64,000 bases of DNA from Pseudoalteromonas amylolytica (GCF_001854605.1 NZ_MKJU01000006.1:124001-188000), one strand, 5' to 3'. Shown: positions 1 to 11,171, numbered from the stretch's first letter. The notes: generated by a model not told the origin, from the letters alone. Translations and numbers: made by a program.

Positions 1-909
1 ATCTATGACAACCAAGCCATTGATTCGTTTAGTTTCCATGATATTTAAAGCCTCGGCGGCTAGCATATCAGCTTTTGCTGTTGTGCAGTTCACCGTCATT
101 GCTTTGTGAATCGGTGTGTGGTGTAAATCAACCCGTTGCTCGATAATACGTCGCAAATCTCCATCAGTGAAAATACCAATTAGTTCATTGTGCTCATTTA
201 CAACGGTGGTCATACCGAGCCCTTTTGCTGACATTTCAAAAAGCGCATCTTTAATCGTACTTGTATATGAAACAATCGGGACTTGTTCATCTTTGTGCAT
301 GATTTCATTTAACGTCAGCAATAAACGTTTGCCCAAAGAGCCACCTGGATGTGACAGTGCAAAATCATCGGCGGTAAAGCCCTTGGCTTCGAGTAACGCA
401 ACGGCCAGTGCATCACCCATAACAAGCGTTGCAGTGGTGCTGGCTGTTGGTGCTAGACCAAGTGGGCAAGCTTCTTTTGAAATGGCAATATTGAGGTGAA
501 TGTCAGATAGTTTTGCCATTGAAGAAAGAGGGTTGCCCGTCATCGTAATTATTTTTGCACCAATACGTTTTATCACGGGAATAATATTCAAAACTTCACT
601 TGTTTCACCTGAGTTTGAGATCAACAATACAACATCCTGTTTGGTGATCATACCCAAGTCGCCATGGCTTGCTTCTCCTGGGTGAACAAAAAATGCCGGC
701 GTGCCTGTACTTGCAAATGTTGCAGCGATTTTGTTACCAATGTGTCCCGACTTTCCCATACCGATAACAATAGTGCGGCCCTGACAATCAAAAATTGCCT
801 GACAGGCGCTTGCAAAGTGCGTGTCAATATACTGGCCAATTTCGGTGATGGCTTGCTGTTCTATCTCAATAACTCGCTGAGCGGTATCAATAAACTGCTT
901 CGATAACAT
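1..909 (-). CDS. kdsD: Arabinose-5-phosphate isomerase KdsD (3' end outside window)
   Basis: Interconverts ribulose 5-phosphate and arabinose 5-phosphate, the first step of KDO synthesis for lipopolysaccharide. Reading the minus strand from the ATG at 909 gives MLSKQFIDTAQRVIEIE, then a SIS sugar-isomerase domain with the phosphosugar loop VIGMGKSGHIGNKIAATFAS at about residues 47-66 and the PGEASHGDLGMI segment. CBS-domain sequence follows (GIFTDGDLRRII, then ETKRINGLVVID). The frame is open for all 303 codons to the window edge. The family is about 320-330 residues, so only the last 20 or so are missing. The start lies 11 nt after the stop of the exchanger gene upstream, so the two are probably co-transcribed, as yrbG-kdsD are in E. 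coli. Confidence 0.93.
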   Translation of the reverse strand, partial: MLSKQFIDTAQRVIEIEQQAITEIGQYIDTHFASACQAIFDCQGRTIVIGMGKSGHIGNKIAATFASTGTPAFFVHPGEASHGDLGMITKQDVVLLISNSGETSEVLNIIPVIKRIGAKIITMTGNPLSSMAKLSDIHLNIAISKEACPLGLAPTASTTATLVMGDALAVALLEAKGFTADDFALSHPGGSLGKRLLLTLNEIMHKDEQVPIVSYTSTIKDALFEMSAKGLGMTTVVNEHNELIGIFTDGDLRRIIEQRVDLHHTPIHKAMTVNCTTAKADMLAAEALNIMETKRINGLVVID

Positions 910-920
910 GAAAGTGGATC

Positions 921-1880
921 CTAGGTAATTATGTAGAACATATAGCCAATAAACGCTGCGAGTAAAAAGCCACCTTCAAAGCGGTTAATGCGACGCGTTC
1001 CAGTAAAACTCAGACTCATGAAAACCAATGCTAAAGTTGCACCTAACATGATGTAAATATCGCGGTTGGCGATATTGCTATCAATGTTCGCGGGATTAAT
1101 AATGCCAGCAATAGACAGCACGGCCAATATATTGAATATATTAGAGCCAATAATATTACCAAGTGCAAGGTCGTCTTCTTGCTTTAAAACCCCAGCTACG
1201 CAGGCTGCGAGCTCAGGTAAACTTGTGCCTATGGCGATAATTGTGAGACCGATCAGTAGGTCACTCATGCCAAAATATTTTGCAATATCAACCGCAGCAT
1301 CAACTAAATATCCAGAGCTGACAGGGAGCAATACCATGCCGACGATTAGCCATAGTAAGGCTTTGCTTGTCGGTACGTCATTAGGCACCTCTTCACAGGC
1401 TTCATTGATCAGTGGGTCATTACTGTTGCCACTTTTTTTTGTGATAATGATCAAGGCGAGTAGAAATACGATAAATCCTACTAATAATGCGGCGCCTTCA
1501 AAAAAGCTAAAGTGATCATCGCTAACAATAAACCATGCTGCCAGCGATACTAAAACCAACAAAGGCATTTCTCGTTTCAATATTCCGGAGCTGACCGATA
1601 AGGGACGAAGTAATGCGGTGATACCCAGTACTAATAAAATATTCGCGATATTTGACCCGACCGCGTTACCAACGGCTGTATCGGTTTTATCAGCAAATGC
1701 TGCCTGAGCTGCAACCATCATCTCAGGGGCCGATGAACCCATCGCTACGATGGTGAGACCAACAATCAGTGTAGGAACACCGAAATTACGCGCAAGCGCC
1801 GCAGCACCGAAAACGAAGCGATCGGCGCTCCATACTAATGCGACAAACCCGAGAATCAGAATACCAAATGATAAAACCAT
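921..1880 (-). CDS. yrbG: Na+/Ca2+ exchanger family inner-membrane protein (YrbG/CaxA-like)
   Basis: A 319-residue polytopic inner-membrane protein of the CaCA (calcium/cation antiporter) superfamily. It shows the family's internal duplication: an alpha-1 repeat with GSSAPEMMVA near residue 49 and AVGNAVGSNIANILLVLG, and an alpha-2 repeat with GTSLPELAACVAG and ALGNIIGSNIFNILAVL. The acidic residues in GSSAPE and GTSLPE line the ion site in this family. A charged cytoplasmic loop (KKSGNSNDPL region) separates the halves. It is divergent from the mla operon and upstream of kdsD, the same neighbourhood as yrbG in E. coli. The ion specificity cannot be read from sequence. Confidence 0.9.
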   Translation of the reverse strand: MVLSFGILILGFVALVWSADRFVFGAAALARNFGVPTLIVGLTIVAMGSSAPEMMVAAQAAFADKTDTAVGNAVGSNIANILLVLGITALLRPLSVSSGILKREMPLLVLVSLAAWFIVSDDHFSFFEGAALLVGFIVFLLALIIITKKSGNSNDPLINEACEEVPNDVPTSKALLWLIVGMVLLPVSSGYLVDAAVDIAKYFGMSDLLIGLTIIAIGTSLPELAACVAGVLKQEDDLALGNIIGSNIFNILAVLSIAGIINPANIDSNIANRDIYIMLGATLALVFMSLSFTGTRRINRFEGGFLLAAFIGYMFYIIT

Positions 1881-2061
1881 AAAAAGTGAAGCCGATTGAT
1901 TAAGTTACAATGGCGCAAATAGTAACAAATGCCCTCGCAAAAGTATAAGTAAAAGAGGCGATTTGATTGCCTGTTTGCTGCGTATTCAGGTTCAGGTCAG
2001 ACATTTTATATTACAAAAAATTACGAAAACTTTTTTCCTTCACAGAGCAAAAAATCGTATT

Positions 2062-2904
2062 ATGGCACCATTAGCAAAAGTAGATGTGGAGAGCGGCTTG
2101 TCGCAAGCAATTGTAGAAATCAAGGATGTGACTTTCACACGGGGTGATAGGATCATCTATAAAAACATGAGTTTCTCCGTACCAAAAGGAAAAATAACCG
2201 CGATTATGGGCCCAAGTGGGATCGGGAAAACAACTATGTTACGCCTGATTGGTGGTCAACTAAAGCCAGATAACGGAGATATTTTATTCGAAGGACACAG
2301 CATTCCTAGCATGTCGCGTAAAGCTTTGTACGATACTCGAACGAAAATGAGTATGTTGTTTCAAAGCGGTGCACTGTTTACGGACATGTCGGTGTTCGAT
2401 AATGTTGCTTTTCCGCTGCGCGAGCATACGCAGTTGAGTGAAGACCTTATTAGGCTAGTCGTACTAATGAAGCTACAGGCGGTTGGCTTACGAGGAGCAA
2501 AAGACTTAATGCCATCAGAATTATCAGGCGGCATGGCAAGGCGCGCTGCTTTGGCTCGCGCAATCGCACTTGACCCTGAGCTTATCATGTATGATGAACC
2601 TTTTGCTGGCCAAGATCCAATCTCTATGGGTGTATTAGTCAAACTAATCAAATCACTCAATGAAGTATTGGGACTGTCTTCATTGATTGTGACACATGAT
2701 GTCAATGAAGTATTGAGCATTGCTGATCATGTGGTGATTATCGCAGAGCAAGGTGTAATTGGCAGTGGTACGCCTGCACAAATGCAAGAGCATGAATCCC
2801 CGCTGGTACAGCAGTTTTTACAAGGTCTTTCAGATGGCCCAGTACCATTTCATTACAAGGCACAACGCTATGAAGAAGAGCTTCTAACTGGGGGTCTGCA
2901 GTGA
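2062..2904 (+). CDS. mlaF: MlaF, ATPase of the Mla phospholipid transporter
   Basis: The cytoplasmic ATPase of the MlaFEDB complex, which helps move phospholipids between the outer and inner membranes and keeps the outer membrane asymmetric. Visible motifs are Walker [11 protein letters not shown]-loop LFQSGALF, signature [14 protein letters not shown], Walker B LIMYDEPF and H-loop VTHD. The frame is open upstream to a TTG at 1963, but the first in-frame ATG is 2062 ([12 protein letters not shown]), which gives the usual family length (280 aa). The ribosome site before it is weak, so the start is the least certain part. The gene overlaps mlaE by 4 nt and opens the operon mlaF-E-D-C-B. Confidence 0.93.
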   Translation: MAPLAKVDVESGLSQAIVEIKDVTFTRGDRIIYKNMSFSVPKGKITAIMGPSGIGKTTMLRLIGGQLKPDNGDILFEGHSIPSMSRKALYDTRTKMSMLFQSGALFTDMSVFDNVAFPLREHTQLSEDLIRLVVLMKLQAVGLRGAKDLMPSELSGGMARRAALARAIALDPELIMYDEPFAGQDPISMGVLVKLIKSLNEVLGLSSLIVTHDVNEVLSIADHVVIIAEQGVIGSGTPAQMQEHESPLVQQFLQGLSDGPVPFHYKAQRYEEELLTGGLQ

Positions 2905-3680
2905 TCGATTTGTTTCAAGCAATTGGACATAAGACATTAAGTCGATTTGCTTCGCTGGGCCGGGCAACACAAATGTTATTCGGCGCTTTGCTCAGATTGC
3001 CTAATTTTCGTAAAGGGCCTGCATTGTTGGTGCGCCAACTGTATATGGTAGGTCATCAATCGCTTTTGATTATCATGGTTTCCGGGCTATTTATTGGCAT
3101 GGTATTAGCGCTGCAAGGATATACCGTATTGGTCGGTTATGGCGCGGAAGATAGTTTAGGGCCTCTTGTGGCGTTAAGCTTATTACGTGAACTAGGTCCC
3201 GTAGTAACGGCGCTATTATTTGCAGGGCGGGCTGGAAGTGCGCTCACGGCCGAAATCGGTCTTATGAAAGCGACAGAGCAACTCTCCAGTTTAGAAATGA
3301 TGGCTATCGATCCGCTGCGTCGTGTGATCTCACCGCGATTTTGGGCTGGTTTCATAAGTATGCCGATACTTGCATTGATTTTTTCTGCAGTGGCAATTCT
3401 CGGTGCGCATTTAGTGGGCGTTGATTGGTTGGGTGTTGATGCAGGCAGTTTTTGGTCAATTATGCAATCTCAAGTCTCGTTCGAAAAAGACATATTAAAT
3501 GGCATGATCAAAAGCTTTGTATTTGCACTGATCGTGACTTGGATAGCGCTGTATAAAGGTTACGATTGTATCCCGACGTCGGAAGGGATCAGTAAGGCAA
3601 CGACTGAAACGGTAGTCCATTCTTCATTGGCAGTATTAGGGTTTGATTTCTTACTGACTGCTGTGATGTTTTCAGGTTAA
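2901..3680 (+). CDS. mlaE: MlaE, permease of the Mla phospholipid transporter
   Basis: A 259-residue integral inner-membrane permease of the MlaE/Ttg2B family, the membrane partner of MlaF. The sequence has the family's hydrophobic core ([19 protein letters not shown]), the [25 protein letters not shown] block and the [19 protein letters not shown] coupling segment. It starts at a GTG that overlaps the mlaF stop by 4 nt, preceded by GGGGGTC, so it is translationally coupled. Confidence 0.95.
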   Translation: MIDLFQAIGHKTLSRFASLGRATQMLFGALLRLPNFRKGPALLVRQLYMVGHQSLLIIMVSGLFIGMVLALQGYTVLVGYGAEDSLGPLVALSLLRELGPVVTALLFAGRAGSALTAEIGLMKATEQLSSLEMMAIDPLRRVISPRFWAGFISMPILALIFSAVAILGAHLVGVDWLGVDAGSFWSIMQSQVSFEKDILNGMIKSFVFALIVTWIALYKGYDCIPTSEGISKATTETVVHSSLAVLGFDFLLTAVMFSG

Positions 3681-3696
3681 AAGGTTTTAAAAACAA

Positions 3697-4242
3697 ATGA
3701 ATACACGGAATATAGAAATATTGGTTGGCTTGTTTGTCGCATTGGGTGTTGCAGCATTTGCAGTACTGGCACTAAAAGTTGCAAACACAGGTATTAGTGG
3801 TAATGGTGAAACTTACACATTGAACGCTAAGTTTGAAAATATAGGGTCATTAAAAACTCGAGCGCCAATCAAAGTAGGTGGGGTCGTGATTGGCCGCGTG
3901 GAAGGGATAAGTATTCACCCACAAGAGTTTGTTCCAGTGGTATCTATGAGTATCGATGCAAGTTATGAGTGTCAGTTCTCTGATACAACTTCAGTATCTA
4001 TCCTTACTTCAGGAATATTGGGTGAGCAGTATCTTGGCATTTCTCCTGTTATTGCTTCAGACTCTGCAAAGCAAACCTGCTTAGGTAATGAAGTGACAGG
4101 AGACAGTGATACGGAACTTGAAGCGCTTTTTGGTGTTGAGAGTAAGGCACTTAAAAATGGTGATTTGATCACTGACACTAAATCAGCACTAGTATTAGAA
4201 GAGTTGATTGGACAGTTTTTATTTAATCAAGGTAGCGAATAA
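3697..4242 (+). CDS. mlaD: MlaD, MCE-domain protein of the Mla system
   Basis: The 181-residue substrate-binding subunit of the Mla transporter, anchored in the inner membrane with a periplasmic MCE domain that forms a hexameric lipid channel in characterised homologues. An N-terminal membrane segment (residues 7-27, ILVGLFVALGVAAFAVLALK) is followed by the MCE signature: FENIGSLKTRAPIKVGGVVIG, then SILTSGILGEQYLGISP. It overlaps mlaC by 1 nt (TAATG). Confidence 0.95.
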   Translation: MNTRNIEILVGLFVALGVAAFAVLALKVANTGISGNGETYTLNAKFENIGSLKTRAPIKVGGVVIGRVEGISIHPQEFVPVVSMSIDASYECQFSDTTSVSILTSGILGEQYLGISPVIASDSAKQTCLGNEVTGDSDTELEALFGVESKALKNGDLITDTKSALVLEELIGQFLFNQGSE

Positions 4243-4925
4243 TGCGTGCGATAGTAGGATTTCTTTTCGTTGCTGCACTATTGATTTGCAGCAGCACGAC
4301 ATACGCAAATGATACGGTGAATATGCAGGACCCGTATAAAATGGTTCAGCAAGTGGCTGACAATACATTCAAGCGTATTACAAAGGACCAAGCGATTATA
4401 CAGCAGAACAAAGAACATCTTCGCATCATCGTCGAAGAAGAGCTATTGCCATATATCGATTATAAATATGCCTCCTACAGAGTATTGGGTAGCTATATCC
4501 AAAAGGTCAGAAATATCACTGATAAGGAAGAAAAAGCTCAGGCCGTTGAACATGTTAAGCAATTTATTGAAGTCTTTAAGAACTATTTGGTAGCCACTTA
4601 CGCAGGTGTATTCACTCAGTACACCAATCAAAATGTTGAGTTTGGCGCCGCGAAAGAGTTTACAGACGACCAGGTTGCTATCGTGAAGACCACAATCGTT
4701 GAGGAAGGTAAACCTGATATTAAAATCGACTTTAAAGTGCGTAGAGACTCAAATAATGAATGGCGTGCGTATGATATGATGGCAGAAGGTATTAGTTTAT
4801 TGGATGCCAAACAAACAGAACTACATGGTATTTTACGCCAACAAGGCATTGCACATGTAATTGACCTACTCGATAAGAAAAGCCGTTTACCTGTCCAGTT
4901 TAGGGGGGATGATGGCAACAAATAA
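4242..4925 (+). CDS. mlaC: MlaC, periplasmic phospholipid carrier
   Basis: A 227-residue soluble periplasmic carrier (Tol_Tol_Ttg2 family) that shuttles phospholipid between the outer-membrane MlaA complex and MlaFEDB. It starts with a Sec signal peptide (LFVAALLICSSTTYA, cleavage near residue 22). The mature part has the family features PYKMVQQVADNTF, EELLPYIDYKYASYRVLG and, near the C-terminus, EWRAYDMMAEGISLLDAKQ. The last 14 nt are shared with mlaB. Confidence 0.95.
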   Translation: MRAIVGFLFVAALLICSSTTYANDTVNMQDPYKMVQQVADNTFKRITKDQAIIQQNKEHLRIIVEEELLPYIDYKYASYRVLGSYIQKVRNITDKEEKAQAVEHVKQFIEVFKNYLVATYAGVFTQYTNQNVEFGAAKEFTDDQVAIVKTTIVEEGKPDIKIDFKVRRDSNNEWRAYDMMAEGISLLDAKQTELHGILRQQGIAHVIDLLDKKSRLPVQFRGDDGNK

Positions 4926-5211
4926 AGTAGAGTTTGTGAAGCTTGACGACGAACTTGTCCGTATTTGTGGTGAATTAACTAGGAACAGCTTAGTGAATGA
5001 ACGCCTTCTTAACCAGCAGATAGAAAACGTTCAGTCGGTACGTTATTTTGACCTTTCTGAGGTCTCTAGGGTTGACACGGCGGGCTTAGCTTGGTTAATT
5101 CACTCCCTAGGTAAATTACAGAGCCAAGGCAAACGCCTTGAGCTTAAAAATGTGCCTGAGCAACTCCATAATTTAATGGCGTTGGGTCAGGTATCGAACT
5201 TATTTGAGTGA
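4912..5211 (+). CDS. mlaB: MlaB, STAS-domain subunit of the Mla transporter
   Basis: A small cytoplasmic STAS protein (99 aa from this start) that binds MlaF and is needed for ATPase assembly in E. coli. The STAS core [21 protein letters not shown] includes the conserved SRVDT turn. Two ATGs stand in tandem at 4909 and 4912 behind AGGGGGG (4902-4908); the second leaves a more workable spacing. The start lies inside the end of mlaC. A longer frame opens with TTG at 4861 but would overlap mlaC by 65 nt and has no family support. Confidence 0.9.
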   Translation: MATNKVEFVKLDDELVRICGELTRNSLVNERLLNQQIENVQSVRYFDLSEVSRVDTAGLAWLIHSLGKLQSQGKRLELKNVPEQLHNLMALGQVSNLFE

Positions 5212-5216
5212 GTCTA

Positions 5217-6744
<1,528 letters not shown>

Positions 6745-6766
6745 TTGTTTACAAAGCCCGAGCAAC

Positions 6767-6796
6767 AAAAAAGCGAGTGATTATACTCGCTTTTTT
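6767..6796. terminator. Bidirectional intrinsic terminator, murA / degS
   Basis: A near-perfect hairpin, AAAAAAGCGAGT - gattat - ACTCGCTTTTTT. It has an A-run on one side and a T-run on the other, so it can end both murA (plus) and degS (minus), which converge here. Confidence 0.9.
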
Positions 6797-6813
6797 GTTA
6801 TCTAATTTAGGGT

Positions 6814-7899
6814 TTAGTTTGCACGAGTTTCAAGTTCCGCTACAACTAGGGTGAAGGTACGTAATTCATCACCGCGATACACTTGAAATTCAAGGCGCGT
6901 TCCGGGGCGAGTATTACCTATAAATTTAAGTGTTTTTTGCGGGTTAGTAACGGGTTCTCCTGCCACTTTAACAATAATATCATTCTCTTGCATACCCGCT
7001 TGCCACGCCGGGCCGAGAGGATCTAAATCACTCACTCTGAGACCTACAATTCGCGTATAGAGGTCAGTTACCTCTTTGCCAGTGCTATCCACTGCAGCGC
7101 CCCTAAAACCTAAGTACCCTCTGACTACGCGGCCATCCTGAATCAGCTTTTGCATCACTTCTTTAGCAAGTTTATAAGGAACAGCGAACGAGATCCCCTG
7201 AATGTCGATATTATAGCGGGTACGAAACTGCGCTGAGGTAATACCAACCAGTACACCGTTAGAGTTAACCAGCGCGCCACCAGAGTTACCTACGTTCACT
7301 GCCGCATCCATTTGCAATAAATTATTATAGGGGCTATCGGTGAGCGTCTGCTTACCAGTAGCGCTTATAACACCTTGCGTGATGGTTTGCCCTAGGTTGA
7401 GCGGGTTACCAATTGCTAGCACCACATCGCCTACACGGGGGCTAAAATTATCATTAATGGGGATAACCGGCAGATGTTGCGCATCTATTTTCAATAAGGC
7501 TAAGTCAGTGATGGTATCAAAGCCTATTACCTGTACATCATCGAAACGGCGACCATCTGTTAGGATCACCATGATTTGATCTGCATCGTTCACGACGTGA
7601 TAGTTAGTCAATATGTAGCCGTCGTGAGACATGAGTACACCAGAACCTAGCTCTTGAGTTGTGTTAGCTCGCATGTAGCGCGGTACTGAGGAGATGCTCT
7701 CTGAGAATATGGTAACTACAGCAGGAGAGGCTTTTTCGACAGCATCAGCAAAGCTCATATGGCTGCTAGAATAGTGACCGGAAACGTCCAGTTTGGGAAG
7801 GAGCGCATTTTTTAAATTAGGAGAGAACCAAATAATAACAAATGCGATACAAAGCCCTGCCAGCATCGGAGGCAGAATAAAGCGAATAAATTTTAACAT
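6814..7899 (-). CDS. degS: DegS-type periplasmic serine protease
   Basis: A membrane-anchored S1C serine protease. In E. coli, DegS senses misfolded outer-membrane proteins through its PDZ domain and cuts RseA to start the sigma-E response. The 361-residue protein has one N-terminal anchor (residues 5-24, not a cleavable signal), the catalytic triad His in LTNYHVV, Asp in TDLALLKI and Ser in GNSGGALV, and one C-terminal PDZ domain (about 260-350, with LGPAWQAGMQENDIIVKV). One PDZ plus the anchor separates it from DegQ. It has its own segment downstream of the degQ terminator. Confidence 0.93.
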   Translation of the reverse strand: MLKFIRFILPPMLAGLCIAFVIIWFSPNLKNALLPKLDVSGHYSSSHMSFADAVEKASPAVVTIFSESISSVPRYMRANTTQELGSGVLMSHDGYILTNYHVVNDADQIMVILTDGRRFDDVQVIGFDTITDLALLKIDAQHLPVIPINDNFSPRVGDVVLAIGNPLNLGQTITQGVISATGKQTLTDSPYNNLLQMDAAVNVGNSGGALVNSNGVLVGITSAQFRTRYNIDIQGISFAVPYKLAKEVMQKLIQDGRVVRGYLGFRGAAVDSTGKEVTDLYTRIVGLRVSDLDPLGPAWQAGMQENDIIVKVAGEPVTNPQKTLKFIGNTRPGTRLEFQVYRGDELRTFTLVVAELETRAN

Positions 7900-7941
7900 G
7901 CGCAGTCTTTATGATTTTTAATCGTTTTATGATGCACAAAG

Positions 7942-7973
7942 AAAAACACAGCGGCAAGTGTCGCTGTGTTTTT
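7942..7973 (-). terminator. Intrinsic terminator after degQ
   Basis: AAAAACACAGCG - gcaagtgt - CGCTGTGTTTTT: a 12-bp stem with a T-run on the minus strand, between degQ and degS. It suggests that degS needs its own promoter or readthrough. Confidence 0.88.
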
Positions 7974-7988
7974 CCTACTAATTTATTG

Positions 7989-9341
7989 TTACTGGATAAG
8001 TAAGAACACTGAATCTCTACCGCGTTTTATGCCTAGTACGATGTTACCCTGAATATCTTCGATAAGGTTACTCATATCGCGGATACTATCGACTCGCTTG
8101 CGGTTCACTTGCATTATCACGTCACCTTCTTCTAGACCAACTCTAGCAGCTGGTGAGCGAGGCTCAACGGATGTTACAACAACCCCCTTATTGCCATTTC
8201 GCTCGCCACTTTCTAAGACCGCACCTCGCAGCATTGGGTGAATTCTATCCGCTGGAGCTTGTGCTTCCCCTTGGCCTTTTAAGGTCACTTCTATGGTGCG
8301 TCTTTTACCATCACGGTAGACACCTAACTCGACCGTTCGGCCCTCACCTATAGTTGCAATTTTACTGGCTAACTCTGCAAAGCTTTGGATGTTGCCACCA
8401 TTTACGCTAATGATAACATCGTTTGCGAGTATGCCAGCTTCGGCAGCGGCTGAATCTTTAATAACGCGGGCAACATATGCGCCTTGTTTCACATCAAAGC
8501 CTTGTGCTTTAGCGATACCTGCATCTAAGGTTCGGCCTTCAATACCAAGCGAACCGCGACGAACCTGACCAAATTCAACGATCTGGTCAACGAGGTTCTT
8601 CATCATGTTTGAAGGAATAGCAAACCCGATCCCCACATTACCGCCAGATGCACCTAATATTGCGGTGTTGATACCGATCAGTTCACCGCGTAGGTTCACG
8701 AGGGCCCCGCCCGAGTTTCCTTGGTTGATAGCCGCGTCTGTTTGAATGAAATCTTCGTAACCTTCGATATTTAAACCACTACGTCCTAGCGCACTGATAA
8801 TACCTGATGTCACTGTGTGACTAAGACCAAAAGGGTTTCCGATGGCCACTGAGAAATCGCCAACACGCAGTTTGTCAGAATCAGCGAGTTTAATCTCGGT
8901 GAGGTTTTCGCCATCGATTTCTAACAAAGCGATGTCAGACTCTTTATCGGTGCCAACCAGTTTGGCTTCAAACTCGCGGCCATCTTCAAGTGTCACAATG
9001 ATCTTTTCTGCATCGGCAATTACATGGTTATTTGTCACGACATAGCCTTCATCAGCATTGATAATGACGCCTGAACCTAGGCCACTGAATGGGCGCTTTT
9101 GACTGCGTGGTTGTGGGTTACCGAAAAAGTAATCAAATGGGTCAACACGCCGACGTACCTCCTTTGCACCAGTCACCTGAATGCTGACTACGCCTGGAGT
9201 GACGCGCTCTAACATAGGTGCAAGTGTTGGCATGGTTTGTCCATCAACTGCCATAGGTAATTTGGCTAAGGCAGCGTTTGGACTAAGAAGTAGTGACGTT
9301 GATAAAATAGCTGCTGTTAATAACGAGTGTTTCAATTTCAT
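7989..9341 (-). CDS. degQ: DegQ/DegP-type periplasmic serine endoprotease
   Basis: A periplasmic protease-chaperone that degrades unfolded envelope proteins. The 450-residue protein has a cleavable signal peptide (to about residue 26, PNAALA), a trypsin-like domain with His in VTNNHVIADAE, Asp in SDIALLEI and Ser in GNSGGALV, then two PDZ domains (about 260-350 and 365-445). The short loop between the first strands favours DegQ over DegP, and pairing with degS is the usual degQ-degS layout. The start codon lies inside one arm of a long-range inverted repeat, described separately. Confidence 0.93.
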   Translation of the reverse strand: MKLKHSLLTAAILSTSLLLSPNAALAKLPMAVDGQTMPTLAPMLERVTPGVVSIQVTGAKEVRRRVDPFDYFFGNPQPRSQKRPFSGLGSGVIINADEGYVVTNNHVIADAEKIIVTLEDGREFEAKLVGTDKESDIALLEIDGENLTEIKLADSDKLRVGDFSVAIGNPFGLSHTVTSGIISALGRSGLNIEGYEDFIQTDAAINQGNSGGALVNLRGELIGINTAILGASGGNVGIGFAIPSNMMKNLVDQIVEFGQVRRGSLGIEGRTLDAGIAKAQGFDVKQGAYVARVIKDSAAAEAGILANDVIISVNGGNIQSFAELASKIATIGEGRTVELGVYRDGKRRTIEVTLKGQGEAQAPADRIHPMLRGAVLESGERNGNKGVVVTSVEPRSPAARVGLEEGDVIMQVNRKRVDSIRDMSNLIEDIQGNIVLGIKRGRDSVFLLIQ

Positions 9342-9450
9342 AGTCAGTAAATACTCCGCAAAAAGCGTTAATGCATTGAAAAGGCTTGTGCTTTGAACAA
9401 AGCACCAGTTGCCATTTCGCTATTGTAAAAAACTATATTTACTGACTATG
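9339..9450 (-). promoter_or_regulatory. Inverted repeat spanning the degQ leader and start codon
   Basis: The 15-bp sequence CATAGTCAGTAAATA at 9339-9353 (the complement of the degQ start region, including its ATG) is repeated as the exact inverse, TATTTACTGACTATG, at 9436-9450, 82 bp away. In a degQ mRNA that begins upstream of 9450, the leader could pair perfectly with the region that carries the start codon. The ribosome site GGAG lies just outside the pairing arm. What is seen is the perfect repeat; control of translation is inference. Confidence 0.55.
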
Positions 9451-9468
9451 GGGTCAAAAAAAAGTTCA

Positions 9469-9927
9469 TCAAGAGACTTTTGACTGCTTACTTTCTGAAC
9501 GCTCCCCCGAGAATAGTCCGCTCTCTCCGTCAACATAGTCAGTCGGTTGGGCTGCACCTTCATTGGTTTTGTCGTTACGGCGACGCTCGGGGCGGCTTTT
9601 CAGTGAAGCATGTAATTGTTCGGTGGTTTCTTTTGAGAAAAACGGCTCACTGGGATGTGTTGGTTTTTCGGTCAATAACACCTGATTGGTTTCTTCAACA
9701 TGATTGAGAAGTTGGCTATAACTGTCTTGCATCTTAGTCATCAGTTTTTTGGTGCTTGCTAAGTGGTCGGCAACTTCCTGACGGTATTGCTCTAGCTCAT
9801 GTTTGGCTTGCTGAGCTTGTTGCTCAAGTTCACCATGTTTAAATTGCTTTTTAGTCCACACAGAACCAATAAAAAAGGCGGCGATGGCAACGACTACGAT
9901 AAGTCCCATCCAAGCAAATGAGGTCAT
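9469..9927 (-). CDS. zapG: ZapG (YhcB/DUF1043) envelope-division protein
   Basis: A 152-residue protein of the YhcB/DUF1043 family, linked in E. coli to cell division and envelope biogenesis. It has an N-terminal membrane anchor (MTSFAWMGLIVVVAIAAFFIG) followed by a coiled coil (HGELEQQAQQAKHELEQYRQ, to about residue 85) and a polar, disordered C-terminal tail. It is upstream of degQ and divergent from zapE, as in other gammaproteobacteria. Confidence 0.88.
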   Translation of the reverse strand: MTSFAWMGLIVVVAIAAFFIGSVWTKKQFKHGELEQQAQQAKHELEQYRQEVADHLASTKKLMTKMQDSYSQLLNHVEETNQVLLTEKPTHPSEPFFSKETTEQLHASLKSRPERRRNDKTNEGAAQPTDYVDGESGLFSGERSESKQSKVS

Positions 9928-10082
9928 ACATCTCTCCTAATAAATCGCGGGGCGCATACGCTGTGAATAGCAGGGCGAGTTTGCGACTAATGATAAAATC
10001 TAATGATAAGCTAAATATACGCTTAGAATCGATGCGTGTTAATATAATACGCAAATAAAAACGCAGAACTATGTAAACAACT

Positions 10083-11171
10083 ATGACACCTTGGGAAAAA
10101 TATCAGCAAGATTTAAAGCGCGAAGACTTTCAATATGATAGCGCACAAGAAAATGCGGTTAAGCATTTACAACGTTTGTATGATGACCTCACAGCTGTGC
10201 CACCAAAGCCAAAGGGCCTTTTTTCTAAGCTGTTTGCTAAACCAAAGCAACAGAGCATAACTGGGTTATATTTTTGGGGCGGTGTTGGGCGCGGTAAAAC
10301 GTATTTGGTTGATACGTTCTACGAAGCCTTGCCTACGCAGCGAAAGATGCGTGTACACTTTCACCGTTTTATGCACCGTGTACACGATGAGTTAAAGTTG
10401 CTCAAAGACGTGAAAAACCCGTTAGAGACTGTCGCTGATAAGTTCAAACAAGAGACTGATATCATTTGTTTTGATGAATTCTTCGTGCAAGACATTACTG
10501 ATGCGATGCTACTTGGTGGTTTAATGCAAGCATTATTTGCCAGAGATATTGTGCTGGTTGCAACGTCTAATATCGTACCGGACGAGCTATATCGTAATGG
10601 CTTACAGCGCGCACGTTTTATCCCAGCGATTGAGTTGGTGAAAGCCAATACCGAAGTGGTCAATGTAGACTCTGGTATTGACTACCGCTTAAGAACGCTT
10701 GAGCAGGCGGAGATTTATCATAGCCCGCTGGATGAACAAGCAGATAAAAATCTGTTTGAATATTTCGATAAGTTGTCACCTGAGCCTGGCAAGTTGAATG
10801 AAAAGATTGAGATAGAAGGGCGTCTGATAGCGACGCGAAAAGTATCCGATTGTATCGTGATGTTTGACTTTAGTCAGCTATGTGAAACAGCGCGATCGCA
10901 AGTGGATTATATGGAGATCAGTCGTTTATACAACACAGTGATCTTGTCGAATGTTAAACAGTTAGGGCAACACAACGATGATGCAGCCAGACGCTTTATT
11001 GCCTTGGTGGATGAGTTTTATGAGCGTAATGTAACGCTGATCATTTCGGCTCAAGCGCCTATCACTGAGCTTTATACCCAAGGCACATTAAATTTTGAGT
11101 TTAAGCGATGTATTAGCCGCTTGCAGGAAATGCAATCACTAGAATACCTCGCTCGAGAACATTTAGCCTAA
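10083..11171 (+). CDS. zapE: ZapE, AFG1-family cell-division ATPase
   Basis: A 362-residue AFG1/LACE1-type P-loop ATPase that acts at the Z-ring in E. coli. The motifs are Walker A FWGGVGRGKTYLVD, Walker B DIICFDEFFV, and a sensor segment LVATSNIVPDELYRNGLQR with the arginine-finger region RARFIPAIEL. The length is normal. A TATAAT box lies at 10043-10048 about 35 nt before the ATG, in the short gap shared with zapG. Confidence 0.93.
   Translation: MTPWEKYQQDLKREDFQYDSAQENAVKHLQRLYDDLTAVPPKPKGLFSKLFAKPKQQSITGLYFWGGVGRGKTYLVDTFYEALPTQRKMRVHFHRFMHRVHDELKLLKDVKNPLETVADKFKQETDIICFDEFFVQDITDAMLLGGLMQALFARDIVLVATSNIVPDELYRNGLQRARFIPAIELVKANTEVVNVDSGIDYRLRTLEQAEIYHSPLDEQADKNLFEYFDKLSPEPGKLNEKIEIEGRLIATRKVSDCIVMFDFSQLCETARSQVDYMEISRLYNTVILSNVKQLGQHNDDAARRFIALVDEFYERNVTLIISAQAPITELYTQGTLNFEFKRCISRLQEMQSLEYLAREHLA

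Noticed and set aside
116..906. Several plus-strand frames at the left edge
   Set aside because: They are shadows of kdsD, which is open through the whole region on the minus strand with clear SIS and CBS motifs.
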